DNA of 7,720 bases from Deltaproteobacteria bacterium. GTDB lineage: Bacteria > Desulfobacterota > Dissulfuribacteria > Dissulfuribacterales > UBA3076. Shown piece by piece: positions 1 through 6,209 of the stretch. A program made the translations under genes and the position numbers. The stretch is from NCBI GenBank assembly GCA_013138705.1, contig WTCF01000114.1:1-7720 (forward strand), written 5' to 3'. The notes under the pieces were generated by a model. The model saw nothing but the letters and a program-made list of their open reading frames with translations. It was not told where the DNA came from and made no database searches. Each line of letters opens with the position of its first letter. Positions within the stretch are counted from its first letter, which is position 1.

Positions 1-1
1 C

Positions 2-187
2 AAAATACCGTACAAAAATGGTGTCATTCTGGTTGGCAAAAGCATCAGCAATGATGGATGTATCGTAATTGGCCCAGCGGTTTTCATAAAAGAAGATGGG
101 CTATGGAAACAGACAATCGAATATAACACTGACGAAGAGCTTGAGAAATACCGTGATCTTATTATGCCCGAAGAAATCATAACATAA
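2..187 (+). CDS. C-terminal fragment of an unrecognised protein
   Basis: This frame is open from the left edge of the window and ends at TAA, giving the last 61 residues of a protein whose start lies outside. It is the only plus-strand frame that stays open here; the other two stop by about base 70. The fragment reads as short beta-strand-like stretches (GVILVGKSI, CIVIGPAVFIKEDG) followed by an acidic helical tail (TDEELEKYRDLIMPEE). I do not recognise a family and assign no function. Codon use appears more A/T-rich than in the downstream genes. A second in-phase stop-like triplet follows immediately (TAATAA). No obvious hairpin plus T-tract terminator follows it, only a pyrimidine-rich stretch at about 190-220. 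Confidence 0.6.
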   Translation, partial: KIPYKNGVILVGKSISNDGCIVIGPAVFIKEDGLWKQTIEYNTDEELEKYRDLIMPEEIIT

Positions 188-369
188 TAATGCCCCCCAC
201 TCCTCTTCCTTCCTCCAAATTGCCACGCAACGAGCCCTAAGAATTTAACTCTTTAAATCATTCCATATAGATGATATAAAAATTAATTTACTTAGGAATT
301 TTGGCATCCTTCACGACAAGTCAAAAGTAGTTTACAGTTTGTTGATCTTGTATTTTGGCAGTGAAATTT

Positions 370-434
370 GAAACTGGAAATTGGAAAAAATACAAAGATG
401 TAGATGCGTTACCTAATTTCAAATTTCCGGTTTC
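370..434. repeat. Imperfect inverted repeat (13-bp arms)
   Basis: GAAACTGGAAATT at 370-382 is the reverse complement, with one mismatch, of AATTTCCGGTTTC at 422-434, with a 39-nt spacer. The left arm continues into TGG, so it resembles the gaaactgg/aaattgg low-complexity repeats found between genes in some bacterial genomes. It could be a relic of such an intergenic repeat or a weak hairpin. There is no T-tract, so it does not look like a terminator. Confidence 0.45.
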
Positions 435-543
435 GACATCGGCATTCAATTCGATGATACACGCTTTTTCAAAAAAAAGTAAACTGGTGAATGAAGAATG
501 CCAATATTTATATATATTTTTACTCACTTGTTAAACTATTTGT

Positions 544-548
544 GGAGG
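544..548 (+). promoter_or_regulatory. Ribosome binding site for the DUF5335-like gene
   Basis: GGAGG lies 7 nt before the ATG at 556. This fixes the start there and not at the second ATG three codons further in. Confidence 0.75.
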
Positions 549-555
549 CAAGGAT

Positions 556-1047
556 ATGAAAAAGATGCGGATTTTGAAGAATGAATGGCCGAGTTTTGTT
601 AAAGATTTTAATCGTCAAAATCAGTTCAGAAGGGCCACTCTGAGCCTGGGAGAAGATATAGTGGTTGGCCAACCCGGTATGCCCCTGGTCGGCCTGGCCT
701 ATGATCCGGAGGAACGAAGAGTAGATATCTATTTGGGAGGTACGGATACTGATAATTTGGCCCATTTGAGCCATGATATCGAAGTACCTAGGGCCCTTTA
801 TCTTATCACGGACGAAGAAGCCTCTAATCCGGTAATTGGAGTGCAGGTACAGGGACCTCCCGGGACAAGCATGGCCTATGTGATGTTTGGAGATGAGATG
901 CCGGAAAAAGCAAAATACCAGTGGATAGCCAACGTAGCCTATAGCCTCCATGAGATGAAAGGAGGAAAAGGTCATGGCGATGACCAGAAGGACTGGTATG
1001 AGGCCGAGAGGCTCATAAATGAGACTATCATACCTTTTGTGGAGTAG
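556..1047 (+). CDS. DUF5335-like protein with C-terminal DUF2934 motif
   Basis: This 163-residue soluble protein has no signal peptide or membrane segment. Residues about 9-112 follow the layout of DUF5335 proteins: an N-terminal NEWPSFVKDFNRQ helix, a strand pair around GLAYDPEERRVDIYLGG, then a HLSHDIEVPRALYL segment. The match is by pattern, so moderate confidence. Residues about 122-155 fit the short DUF2934 motif better: WIANVAYSLHEM, a GKGHGDD turn, then DWYEAERLI, equivalent to the family's AY-helix, G-x-x-x-G-H turn and W-x-x-AE helix. Neither family has an established biochemical role, so no function is proposed. The gene ends 24 nt before the YcaO gene on the same strand, with no terminator between, so the two are probably cotranscribed. 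Start ATG has a good upstream GGAGG. Confidence 0.8.
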   Translation: MKKMRILKNEWPSFVKDFNRQNQFRRATLSLGEDIVVGQPGMPLVGLAYDPEERRVDIYLGGTDTDNLAHLSHDIEVPRALYLITDEEASNPVIGVQVQGPPGTSMAYVMFGDEMPEKAKYQWIANVAYSLHEMKGGKGHGDDQKDWYEAERLINETIIPFVE

Positions 1048-1071
1048 TCTCTGTTCAGAAGCCCGTAGACT

Positions 1072-2802
1072 ATGGGATTTTTAAAAGACAGTTTTAAAGA
1101 ATCAGGCGCTGCTCTTGATAAAGCAAGGCCGGCGGATGAGACCCTGAAATGGGTCCGGAACCGGTTTAACAGCCTGGGAGTGCCTATTCTTCAGGATACC
1201 CAACGCGTAGACAAAGGCAGGCTAGGAATACCGGTATATGTGAGCAGGTATAGCCCGTCTGTCAGCCGTCTGACCGGTACGCCCAGGCAGATGGGTAAGG
1301 GTGCTACTCCCGCTCAGGCAGAGGCAAGTGCTGTGATGGAGCTGGTAGAACGCTTCAGCCTTTTTAACTTCGTGAAAGAAAGGGAACACCGGACTTGTGG
1401 GCGCATGGACCTTGAGGCCGGCGCAGTACCTCTGGAAGACATGCTTAAGGCACTGCACATCAAGAACCATGGTGAAGAGGCTATCTCAAAGGCCGGCAGG
1501 TTGATTGAGACCCTGACTTTTGATTGGGTAAAGGCTTTTTGCCCCACAGGCGGAGGAGAGTTCTGGCTCCCTTTCTCGTGGTTTTGGCCTTTAAACGAAT
1601 ATAATGGCTCAGCTTCCGGGAATTCATTTGAAGAAGCAGCCGTCCAGGCCCTTTCAGAGGTAGTTGAACGTCATGTCTGTTCCATCATTACCCATAAAAA
1701 GCTGTCTACTCCGACCATAGAACTTAATACCATCAAAGATCCTGTTGCCAGAGAACTTTTGACAAAATTCCAGGGCCTGAATATAGAGCTGGTGCTGAAA
1801 GACTTTTCTCTTGATCTCGGTATCCCGACAGTTGGAGCCATTGCCTGGGATCCATCGACTTTTCCATCCAGTAGCGAGATAGTATACACTGCCGGGACAG
1901 CTCCTGATCCCCAGCGAGCGCTAATAAGGGCACTTACAGAGGTGGCACAACTGGCTGGAGACTTCGATAGAGAAGGTGAGTATGTAGAGAGCGGACTTCC
2001 AAAATTTTCGAGCCTGGATGAGGCCTCATATGTGCTTGATAAACCTTTTCAAGTCTCTGTAGAATCCATGCCGAATTGTAGTTCAGAAAATTTCAGACTC
2101 GAGGTTGAAGGGCTGTGCAAGTCCCTGGCAGATGTCGGCTTGAAGGCATATCTGGTTGATATCACACACCCTAAGTTGGCTGTTCCTGCAGTATATGCAG
2201 TGATCCCTGGAAATCACTTCAGGGACCGCACCAGAAATCTTGATGTGGCATTCCATTGTGCACGTCTGGTTGACTCGATAGAATATCCACAAAAGGCACT
2301 TTCCATCCTGACTGCCATAGACGATCTGTACTCAGAACGGTACGATACAGCCTTTTATACCGGACATGCACATGAACAGCTTGGGGATTATGCAGAAGCG
2401 CTTAAATGGTACAACAGGGCATTTATGCTCAATCCCGCCCCTGAGGAAGTGGCAAGCATCTATTGCCACCGTGGGGTGTGCTATAAGGAATTGGAGAATT
2501 TCACCAAGGCAATAGAGGAGCTTGAGCGTGCCAGGGACTCGAATCCGGAGCTCAAGGAAATTCATAATCTTCTAGGATACTGCTTTTATCGTGCAGGAGA
2601 ACACGTCAAGGCCATAGAGGCCTTTGAGCAAGCGATATCCATCGATCCTGGATCTGCAATTGATTATGCCAATATAGCCAGCAACCTCCAAAAATTGGGC
2701 ATGAAGGATGCGGCAATCAGGTGGTACGAGATGGCCCTTGAGTTAGATCCGGACCTCAGTTGGGCCAGAGATAAGATGCAGGAACTTCAGGCTGTCTCTT
2801 AG
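1072..2802 (+). CDS. YcaO-domain protein with C-terminal TPR repeats
   Basis: YcaO domains use ATP to activate a backbone amide (phosphorylation), leading to azoline, thioamide or amidine products. Escherichia coli YcaO is linked to RimO-dependent methylthiolation of ribosomal protein S12. In this 576-residue protein the ATP-binding signatures are all visible: S86-x3-E90-x2-E93-R94, E196-x2-E199-R200 and R286-x3-E290-x2-Q293, so the enzyme is probably active. Residues about 1-410 form the YcaO part. From about 425 to 562 there are four TPR-like units (for example HEQLGDYAEALKWYNRAFML and RAGEHVKAIEAFEQAISIDP), suggesting a protein partner or substrate dock. An in-frame TAG lies just upstream at 1066-1068, so ATG 1072 is the earliest start. 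It lacks a clear Shine-Dalgarno sequence, suggesting coupling to the gene before it. No RiPP precursor, TfuA or dehydrogenase gene lies nearby; dsrC follows. Confidence 0.9.
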   Translation: MGFLKDSFKESGAALDKARPADETLKWVRNRFNSLGVPILQDTQRVDKGRLGIPVYVSRYSPSVSRLTGTPRQMGKGATPAQAEASAVMELVERFSLFNFVKEREHRTCGRMDLEAGAVPLEDMLKALHIKNHGEEAISKAGRLIETLTFDWVKAFCPTGGGEFWLPFSWFWPLNEYNGSASGNSFEEAAVQALSEVVERHVCSIITHKKLSTPTIELNTIKDPVARELLTKFQGLNIELVLKDFSLDLGIPTVGAIAWDPSTFPSSSEIVYTAGTAPDPQRALIRALTEVAQLAGDFDREGEYVESGLPKFSSLDEASYVLDKPFQVSVESMPNCSSENFRLEVEGLCKSLADVGLKAYLVDITHPKLAVPAVYAVIPGNHFRDRTRNLDVAFHCARLVDSIEYPQKALSILTAIDDLYSERYDTAFYTGHAHEQLGDYAEALKWYNRAFMLNPAPEEVASIYCHRGVCYKELENFTKAIEELERARDSNPELKEIHNLLGYCFYRAGEHVKAIEAFEQAISIDPGSAIDYANIASNLQKLGMKDAAIRWYEMALELDPDLSWARDKMQELQAVS

Positions 2803-2826
2803 GATTTATTTATTTATATTTGGGAG

Positions 2827-2850
2827 ATGCCTAAGCATATTTTTGGGCAT
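2827..2850 (+). other. Hairpin downstream of the YcaO gene, possible weak terminator
   Basis: ATGCCTAA (2827-2834) pairs with TTGGGCAT (2843-2850) over 8 bp including one G-U pair, with an 8-nt loop. It sits 24 nt after the YcaO stop codon. The following bases (aactatcttt) are not a proper T-tract, so it may be a weak terminator or a 3'-end stabilising hairpin. Confidence 0.35.
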
Positions 2851-2912
2851 AACTATCTTTAATCAGGGGAAAATATCGTATAAAAATTTTTCGGAAGAGG
2901 AGTCTGGTTTTC

Positions 2913-2941
2913 TTGACAAAAAATTTATGTTATAGTATGCA
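2913..2941 (+). promoter_or_regulatory. Candidate sigma-70-type promoter for dsrC
   Basis: A perfect TTGACA -35 box at 2913-2918 is followed at 17 bp by TATGCA at 2936-2941. A TATAGT at 2931-2936 looks better as a -10 but is too close (12 bp). The spacer is A/T-rich. Transcription would begin near 2948 and give a leader of about 70 nt. This supports dsrC being its own transcription unit and not depending on read-through from the YcaO gene. Confidence 0.55.
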
Positions 2942-3006
2942 TTCACTATTTTAAAGCATGGAGATGCCTTGCTGCTTGTAATCATAATCATGCAAACTAA
3001 TTCTTT

Positions 3007-3013
3007 AAGGAGG
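3007..3013 (+). promoter_or_regulatory. Strong ribosome binding site for dsrC
   Basis: AAGGAGG lies 5 nt before ATG 3019. It is a near-perfect Shine-Dalgarno sequence, in keeping with the high expression usual for DsrC. Confidence 0.8.
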
Positions 3014-3018
3014 ACAAT

Positions 3019-3339
3019 ATGGCAGATCTTGAATTTGGAGGGGTGACATACGACATTGACGAAGACGGTTTTCTTTTGGGGGGGATCGAAGCATGGGACC
3101 GTAATTGGATGGACTATGTGAAATCGACAGAGGGTATTGATGAAATAACCGAAGAACACTGGGCGCTTGTAAATGTACTCCAGGAGTACTTCAAGAAGAA
3201 CGGTATTGCACCCATGGTACGTATCCTCTCGAAGGCAACCGGTTTTCCCTTAAAGAAAGTCTATGAACTATTCCCGTCCGGCCCTGGCAAAGGAGCCTGT
3301 AAGATGGCTGGCCTTCCGAAGCCGACTGGTTGTGTCTAG
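3019..3339 (+). CDS. dsrC: DsrC, sulfur-carrier protein of dissimilatory sulfite reduction (TusE/DsrC family)
   Basis: DsrC is the small cytoplasmic co-substrate of the dissimilatory sulfite reductase DsrAB. It leaves the reductase as a trisulfide bridging its two C-terminal cysteines, which is thought to be reduced by the membrane complex DsrMKJOP. The 106-residue length is typical. The mobile C-terminal arm is intact, with C94 and C105 separated by ten residues and the penultimate cysteine in the ending PKPTGCV. This two-cysteine arrangement distinguishes true DsrC from TusE and other single-cysteine paralogues. The core motifs GFLLGGIEAWDRNW (about 17-30) and KATGFPLKKVYELFPSGP (about 72-89) match the family. 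dsrAB is not in this window. Its own promoter, strong ribosome binding site and downstream terminator mark a single-gene unit. The sequence contains a run of seven G at 3078-3084 within Leu-Gly-Gly codons, with the frame intact. Confidence 0.96.
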   Translation: MADLEFGGVTYDIDEDGFLLGGIEAWDRNWMDYVKSTEGIDEITEEHWALVNVLQEYFKKNGIAPMVRILSKATGFPLKKVYELFPSGPGKGACKMAGLPKPTGCV

Positions 3340-3352
3340 GTCTTTAATCCTT

Positions 3353-3366
3353 TCGCCGTAAGGCGA
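3353..3366 (+). other. Small GNRA-type hairpin in the dsrC 3' leader
   Basis: TCGCC and GGCGA form a perfect 5-bp stem closed by a GTAA (GUAA, a GNRA-class) tetraloop, 14 nt after the dsrC stop codon and just before the terminator. It may stabilise the dsrC mRNA 3' end. Confidence 0.45.
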
Positions 3367-3381
3367 GCTAGACTGACTGAT

Positions 3382-3413
3382 AAGCCCTTACTTAAAGGTG
3401 AGGGCTTTTTTTT
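3382..3413 (+). terminator. Rho-independent terminator after dsrC
   Basis: AAGCCCTTAC (3382-3391) pairs with GTGAGGGCTT (3398-3407) over 10 bp with one G-U pair and a 6-nt loop. It is followed by an uninterrupted T8 run at 3406-3413. This is a textbook intrinsic terminator ending the dsrC transcript. Confidence 0.92.
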
Positions 3414-3436
3414 ATTGAGTTTTCCGGGATTCTGCT

Positions 3437-5131
3437 GTGTCAAATCATATTGGTGAAACCATTCAGTTTGCAATGATCGTAGGGCTTTTAATTTGTTGTA
3501 TCCTTTTACAGGCTGTTCCAGGTTATTCGAAGTCATATCCCATATGTTCATACGATCAACTGCTGAAAGACTTCGCTCCGCTATCCGCTACAGTTGCTGG
3601 AGTTTCCGGATACTCCTTGATACTGGACAAGGGGAAGGTCCATGGTGTCAATGCAGGGGATCTTTTTGAGGTATATGGCAAAGGGGCCCCGGTTCTCGAC
3701 CCTGATGACAGTGAGATAATTGGTTATATTAAGAAACCGCTGGCCACCATTCGAGTAACTCAACCTGAAGATAGCAAGTCTGTATGCGAAGTAGTAACTG
3801 CCCAGGGACCCCTGAGTGTCGGACAGCCGGCAATGCGGTACAGTGACATGGCAGCGGCCTTTGTGGCCGGATCAGATCTCGGCTCTGCCTACGAGTTGCG
3901 CCAGGACTTAGAGCATTCCTTTCCGGATCTTATTTGGCTGGATCCCTCTGATGTCCCTTCCGATGTGCTGGATCCTCAGTCAATGAAGACATTGGGTATT
4001 GTTTTACTTTTTGCTTTAGAGCAGGATGGGTTGAAAGTCTATGGCCCTGGTCCGGCTCTTCTGCATGAGTATCCTGTTTCTATAACAAAAGGCGCTGAAA
4101 GACAGAAGTACAGTACGGACACCTTTGAAGAAGTAGATTATGTGGAACACCGGTATGACACCGGAGACCGAAAATTCAAGACGCACCTCAAGTCCTTTGA
4201 TTTGGGCAAAGCGCGACTTGTGGGACATCTGCCGGAAAACGCTATTCAGGTTGATATCCTTGACCTCAATGGAGACAATGAGCTTGAGATAGTCTATCTT
4301 TTGCCATCAGGTCTATATGTTGGCCATTATGGAAGCCCGGGAGAACTTGCCTCTTACCGGTTTTGCGGGCCTGGACGTCTGGTTGGTTTTTCCGCAGTAA
4401 AAACTCATGGATGGATAGTGTTAAATGCCCTGCTGGATGGAGCAGGAATGCGCTCAATGTTGTTAAGTTACCAGGATTTTACACTAAGCCTGATAGAGAA
4501 TGATATTAATTTGTGGCTTGGCTTTGTAGATAGGGACGGAGATGGTTTAAAGGAGTCACTTCTGGGGCAGAGTTTCGATGCTGATGTTATGTTTGGGGCA
4601 AAGGTCTATCTTATGGAACCCGGTCATGAGGGCCTTAAATACAGGCACCGCATCGCAAGCCAAAAGAATTTTTCTGTAATCAGATCAAACTGGTCAGACC
4701 TGAATGGAAATGGCAATCCGGAACTCTGTACAATTGACTATAGCGGCAAACTTTGTGTCTATGAAATGGAGCGATTGCTTTGGTCGTCTTCAAATCGGGT
4801 TTCCCCGCAGTTACCGGAAGGTGGTTTCCCGAAATGGTTTATTTCTGCTGACGTGGATGGAAATGGTCTGCCGGAACTGTTGTTCCCCGGAGTGCCCAGG
4901 GAAGAAAGCACGCTGGCAGGGGACTGGCTTATGCTTCTTGGGTGGGAAGATGGGAAATACATCCTTAAATCAATGATGCAGCCCGTTGAGGCAAGCATAT
5001 GCGGTCTTGTTGCGGTTCAAGATCAATTGATAACAGGAATTGCCCGGCCGGCTCAAAAGCTTGATGGAAAAGGTGAGAGCTTTTTGTATTCGCTTGGCCG
5101 ATTCGGCGTGAGTCATAACGTATCTGAGTAA
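3437..5131 (+). CDS. Exported protein with FlgT-C-like domain and FG-GAP/VCBS-type calcium-loop repeats
   Basis: This 564-residue protein has a hydrophobic N-terminal segment (about 11-28) that probably acts as a Sec signal, so it likely acts outside the cytoplasmic membrane. The cysteines at 20-21 are not in a lipobox. Residues about 50-133 resemble the C-terminal domain of flagellar assembly protein FlgT: VSGYSLILDKGKVHGVNAGDL, a LDPDDSEIIGYI turn and a closing GPLSVGQPAMR. From about 270, four Asp-rich loops recur, each followed by a Glu: D276-LNGD-NELE, D365-RDGDGLKE, D421-LNGNGNPE and D472-VDGNGLPE. These are like calcium-binding blades of FG-GAP/VCBS beta-propellers. No flagellar gene is nearby and the function is unknown. 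The start is a GTG with a weak GGGA upstream, because an in-frame TGA lies at 3416-3418. ATG 3473 is an alternative. The signal's n-region has no Lys or Arg, which is unusual. Confidence 0.82.
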   Translation: MSNHIGETIQFAMIVGLLICCILLQAVPGYSKSYPICSYDQLLKDFAPLSATVAGVSGYSLILDKGKVHGVNAGDLFEVYGKGAPVLDPDDSEIIGYIKKPLATIRVTQPEDSKSVCEVVTAQGPLSVGQPAMRYSDMAAAFVAGSDLGSAYELRQDLEHSFPDLIWLDPSDVPSDVLDPQSMKTLGIVLLFALEQDGLKVYGPGPALLHEYPVSITKGAERQKYSTDTFEEVDYVEHRYDTGDRKFKTHLKSFDLGKARLVGHLPENAIQVDILDLNGDNELEIVYLLPSGLYVGHYGSPGELASYRFCGPGRLVGFSAVKTHGWIVLNALLDGAGMRSMLLSYQDFTLSLIENDINLWLGFVDRDGDGLKESLLGQSFDADVMFGAKVYLMEPGHEGLKYRHRIASQKNFSVIRSNWSDLNGNGNPELCTIDYSGKLCVYEMERLLWSSSNRVSPQLPEGGFPKWFISADVDGNGLPELLFPGVPREESTLAGDWLMLLGWEDGKYILKSMMQPVEASICGLVAVQDQLITGIARPAQKLDGKGESFLYSLGRFGVSHNVSE

Positions 5132-5907
5132 TGAAGCCGCTCACTGGACTTAACGAAGGCATCCTCCATGGCCTTTATTCGCTCTTGATATTCCGGCCCG
5201 GAGATTTTGGCTCCTTTTAGGCCTCCTCTAAGGTTTATTTCACCAAAATAAGTGGTCCCGTCCGTAGTAACCATGAGGTCTATGTGAGCATTGGGAAATT
5301 TTCCCCGCTCCATTACACTCCGGCAGAGATCCCATTGATCAGATGAAAGCTTGTGCTCACCGCTATTTCCGCCGCAGAACATGTTGTTGCGAAATGAGTG
5401 GGGGTTGCTCCGCCAATAGACCTCGGAATAATCTCCTATTATTACGACCCTCACATCGATCGCCGTCTCTACAAAAGGTTGTACAACAAAAGGATAGTCA
5501 AGAGAGCCAAAACATACCTGATTATAAGCGTCTTCAATTGATGACCACAGGTGTATGCCCAGGCCGCAATTAAAACGATTCTGTTTTGTGACCACTGGTC
5601 CGATTTTTTCCCGCCCATAGGTATTTATTTGTTTGATCATGTCGTGGCGGTCCCTGGCCACAAAGGTATGTGGTACCATCCACTCTTTATAGACCATGGC
5701 CTGCAGGCACTTTGACCTGCTAAGTTGCTGGGATAGTGCCGGAGGAAATAGCCGGATACCGCGCTCTACAAGATCCAGGAACAGGACTTGCTCTGTGGGC
5801 TTGATGTTTAATAGTCCGACCACTGTGTCTCCGGGCCCCAGCTCTGAAAGATGTGTTCTGAAAGAGCGATTGTCTGTGAGGATAAGTGGAGGGCGATTAG
5901 GATTCAA
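5113..5907 (-). CDS. RimK-like ATP-grasp ligase of unknown substrate
   Basis: ATP-grasp enzymes join a carboxylate to an amine through an acyl phosphate; RimK-type members add amino acids such as glutamate to proteins or small molecules. This 264-residue protein shows the expected order of motifs: VVTKQNRFNCGLGIHLW with the ATP-binding K108 and a glycine loop, PFVVQPFVE (about 139-147) at the adenine hinge, D151-x-R153 in the strand VRVVIIGD, the R166 and FRNNMFCGG segment (about 172-180), and the metal ligands D210 and E224-x-N226 in HIDLMV and FGEINLRGG. The N-terminal part (1-100) is a compact pre-ATP-grasp region. It is shorter than RimK (about 300 residues). It begins with TTG overlapping the stop of the zinc-ribbon gene (TTGA), so the two are translationally coupled. 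Substrate cannot be read from the sequence. Confidence 0.85.
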   Translation of the reverse strand: MNPNRPPLILTDNRSFRTHLSELGPGDTVVGLLNIKPTEQVLFLDLVERGIRLFPPALSQQLSRSKCLQAMVYKEWMVPHTFVARDRHDMIKQINTYGREKIGPVVTKQNRFNCGLGIHLWSSIEDAYNQVCFGSLDYPFVVQPFVETAIDVRVVIIGDYSEVYWRSNPHSFRNNMFCGGNSGEHKLSSDQWDLCRSVMERGKFPNAHIDLMVTTDGTTYFGEINLRGGLKGAKISGPEYQERIKAMEDAFVKSSERLHYSDTL

Positions 5908-6209
5908 AAAAGCATCTCCAGGAACCTGTTATGGAATTCGCTTAGATCTGCTTGGCACTCCCCGCAGTAAAGTTTTACTTCTCCCAGAATTCTGGAATCA
6001 TCGCTAAGGGGAGTAAAGCTTCCGTCGGCGTTTTGGACATACCGCGTAGTGAGCTTAACTTCCTCTGCTATTTGGTAAAAATTCCATTCGTTTCCGCAGT
6101 GTGGACAAATTATACGGCGACCCAGGTGTGGGTTTACTTGGGTATGGATATGGATAGAACCGGGCTTAGCCTTTTGAGAATTCTTGCCTTTGGAAATTAT
6201 TGCGGTCAT
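5904..6209 (-). CDS. Small zinc-ribbon protein coupled to the ATP-grasp ligase
   Basis: This 101-residue protein carries two CxxC knuckles, C35-PH-C38 (in CPHCGNEW) and C82-GE-C85, separated by 43 residues, as expected for a structural zinc ribbon. Its N-terminus is basic and rich in Lys, Ser and His (residues 6-22), which might contact nucleic acid or protein. No other domain is recognised and no family name is offered. The start ATG has AGGAG 13 nt upstream, a somewhat long spacing. The gene is first in a minus-strand operon and shares 4 bp with the ligase gene, so equal production and a physical or functional partnership are likely. A role as a specificity or carrier subunit for the ligase is inference only. 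Confidence 0.78.
   Translation of the reverse strand: MTAIISKGKNSQKAKPGSIHIHTQVNPHLGRRIICPHCGNEWNFYQIAEEVKLTTRYVQNADGSFTPLSDDSRILGEVKLYCGECQADLSEFHNRFLEMLF
5916..5919 (-). promoter_or_regulatory. Ribosome binding site that supports the TTG start of the ATP-grasp gene
   Basis: On the minus strand GGAG lies 8 nt before the TTG at 5907-5905, inside the end of the zinc-ribbon gene. It supports this unusual start over later ATG codons. Confidence 0.6.

Larger units (their letters stand above)
188..555. other. AT-rich intergenic region without a convincing gene
   Basis: This 368-bp gap separates the partial first gene from the DUF5335-like gene. It is strongly A/T-rich. A 68-residue minus-strand reading frame crosses 321-527, but it has no recognisable domain, is made of low-complexity residues and covers the inverted repeat at 370-434, so I do not call it. 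A TATATA-like -10 element around 509-514 with a TGGTGA-like -35 at 485-490 (18-bp spacing) could be the promoter of the next gene. The match is weak in such AT-rich sequence. Confidence 0.6.

Noticed and set aside
243..258. ATTTAA/TTAAAT palindrome as a terminator for the first gene
   Set aside because: Only 6 A-T pairs with a 4-nt loop and no T-tract; such palindromes arise by chance in AT-rich sequence.
321..527. Minus-strand 68-residue reading frame in the AT-rich gap
   Set aside because: Low-complexity composition, no recognised domain, and the frame spans the inverted repeat.
520..975. Minus-strand 151-residue reading frame opposite the DUF5335-like gene
   Set aside because: It lies antisense to a gene with a good ribosome binding site and recognisable domains; its own residues look like a shadow (His/Ile-rich, no motif).
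556..2802. RiPP (thiazole/oxazole or thioamide peptide) biosynthetic cluster around YcaO
   Set aside because: No short Cys/Ser/Thr-rich precursor, E1-like partner, dehydrogenase, TfuA or transporter is present. The 163-residue neighbour is not precursor-like.
3078..3084. Seven-G run in dsrC, with a similar run at 6627-6633 in the isomerase gene, as phase-variable tracts
   Set aside because: Both encode conserved Gly-Gly residues in intact frames and are short; no sign of frameshifted alleles can be seen here.
2863..3159. Minus-strand 98-residue reading frame across the dsrC promoter and start
   Set aside because: Antisense to the well-supported dsrC and its leader; no domain seen.
3437..3530. 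Lipoprotein signal with cysteines at residues 20-21
   Set aside because: The residues before the cysteines (LLI) do not fit a lipobox, which needs Gly, Ala or Ser just before Cys.
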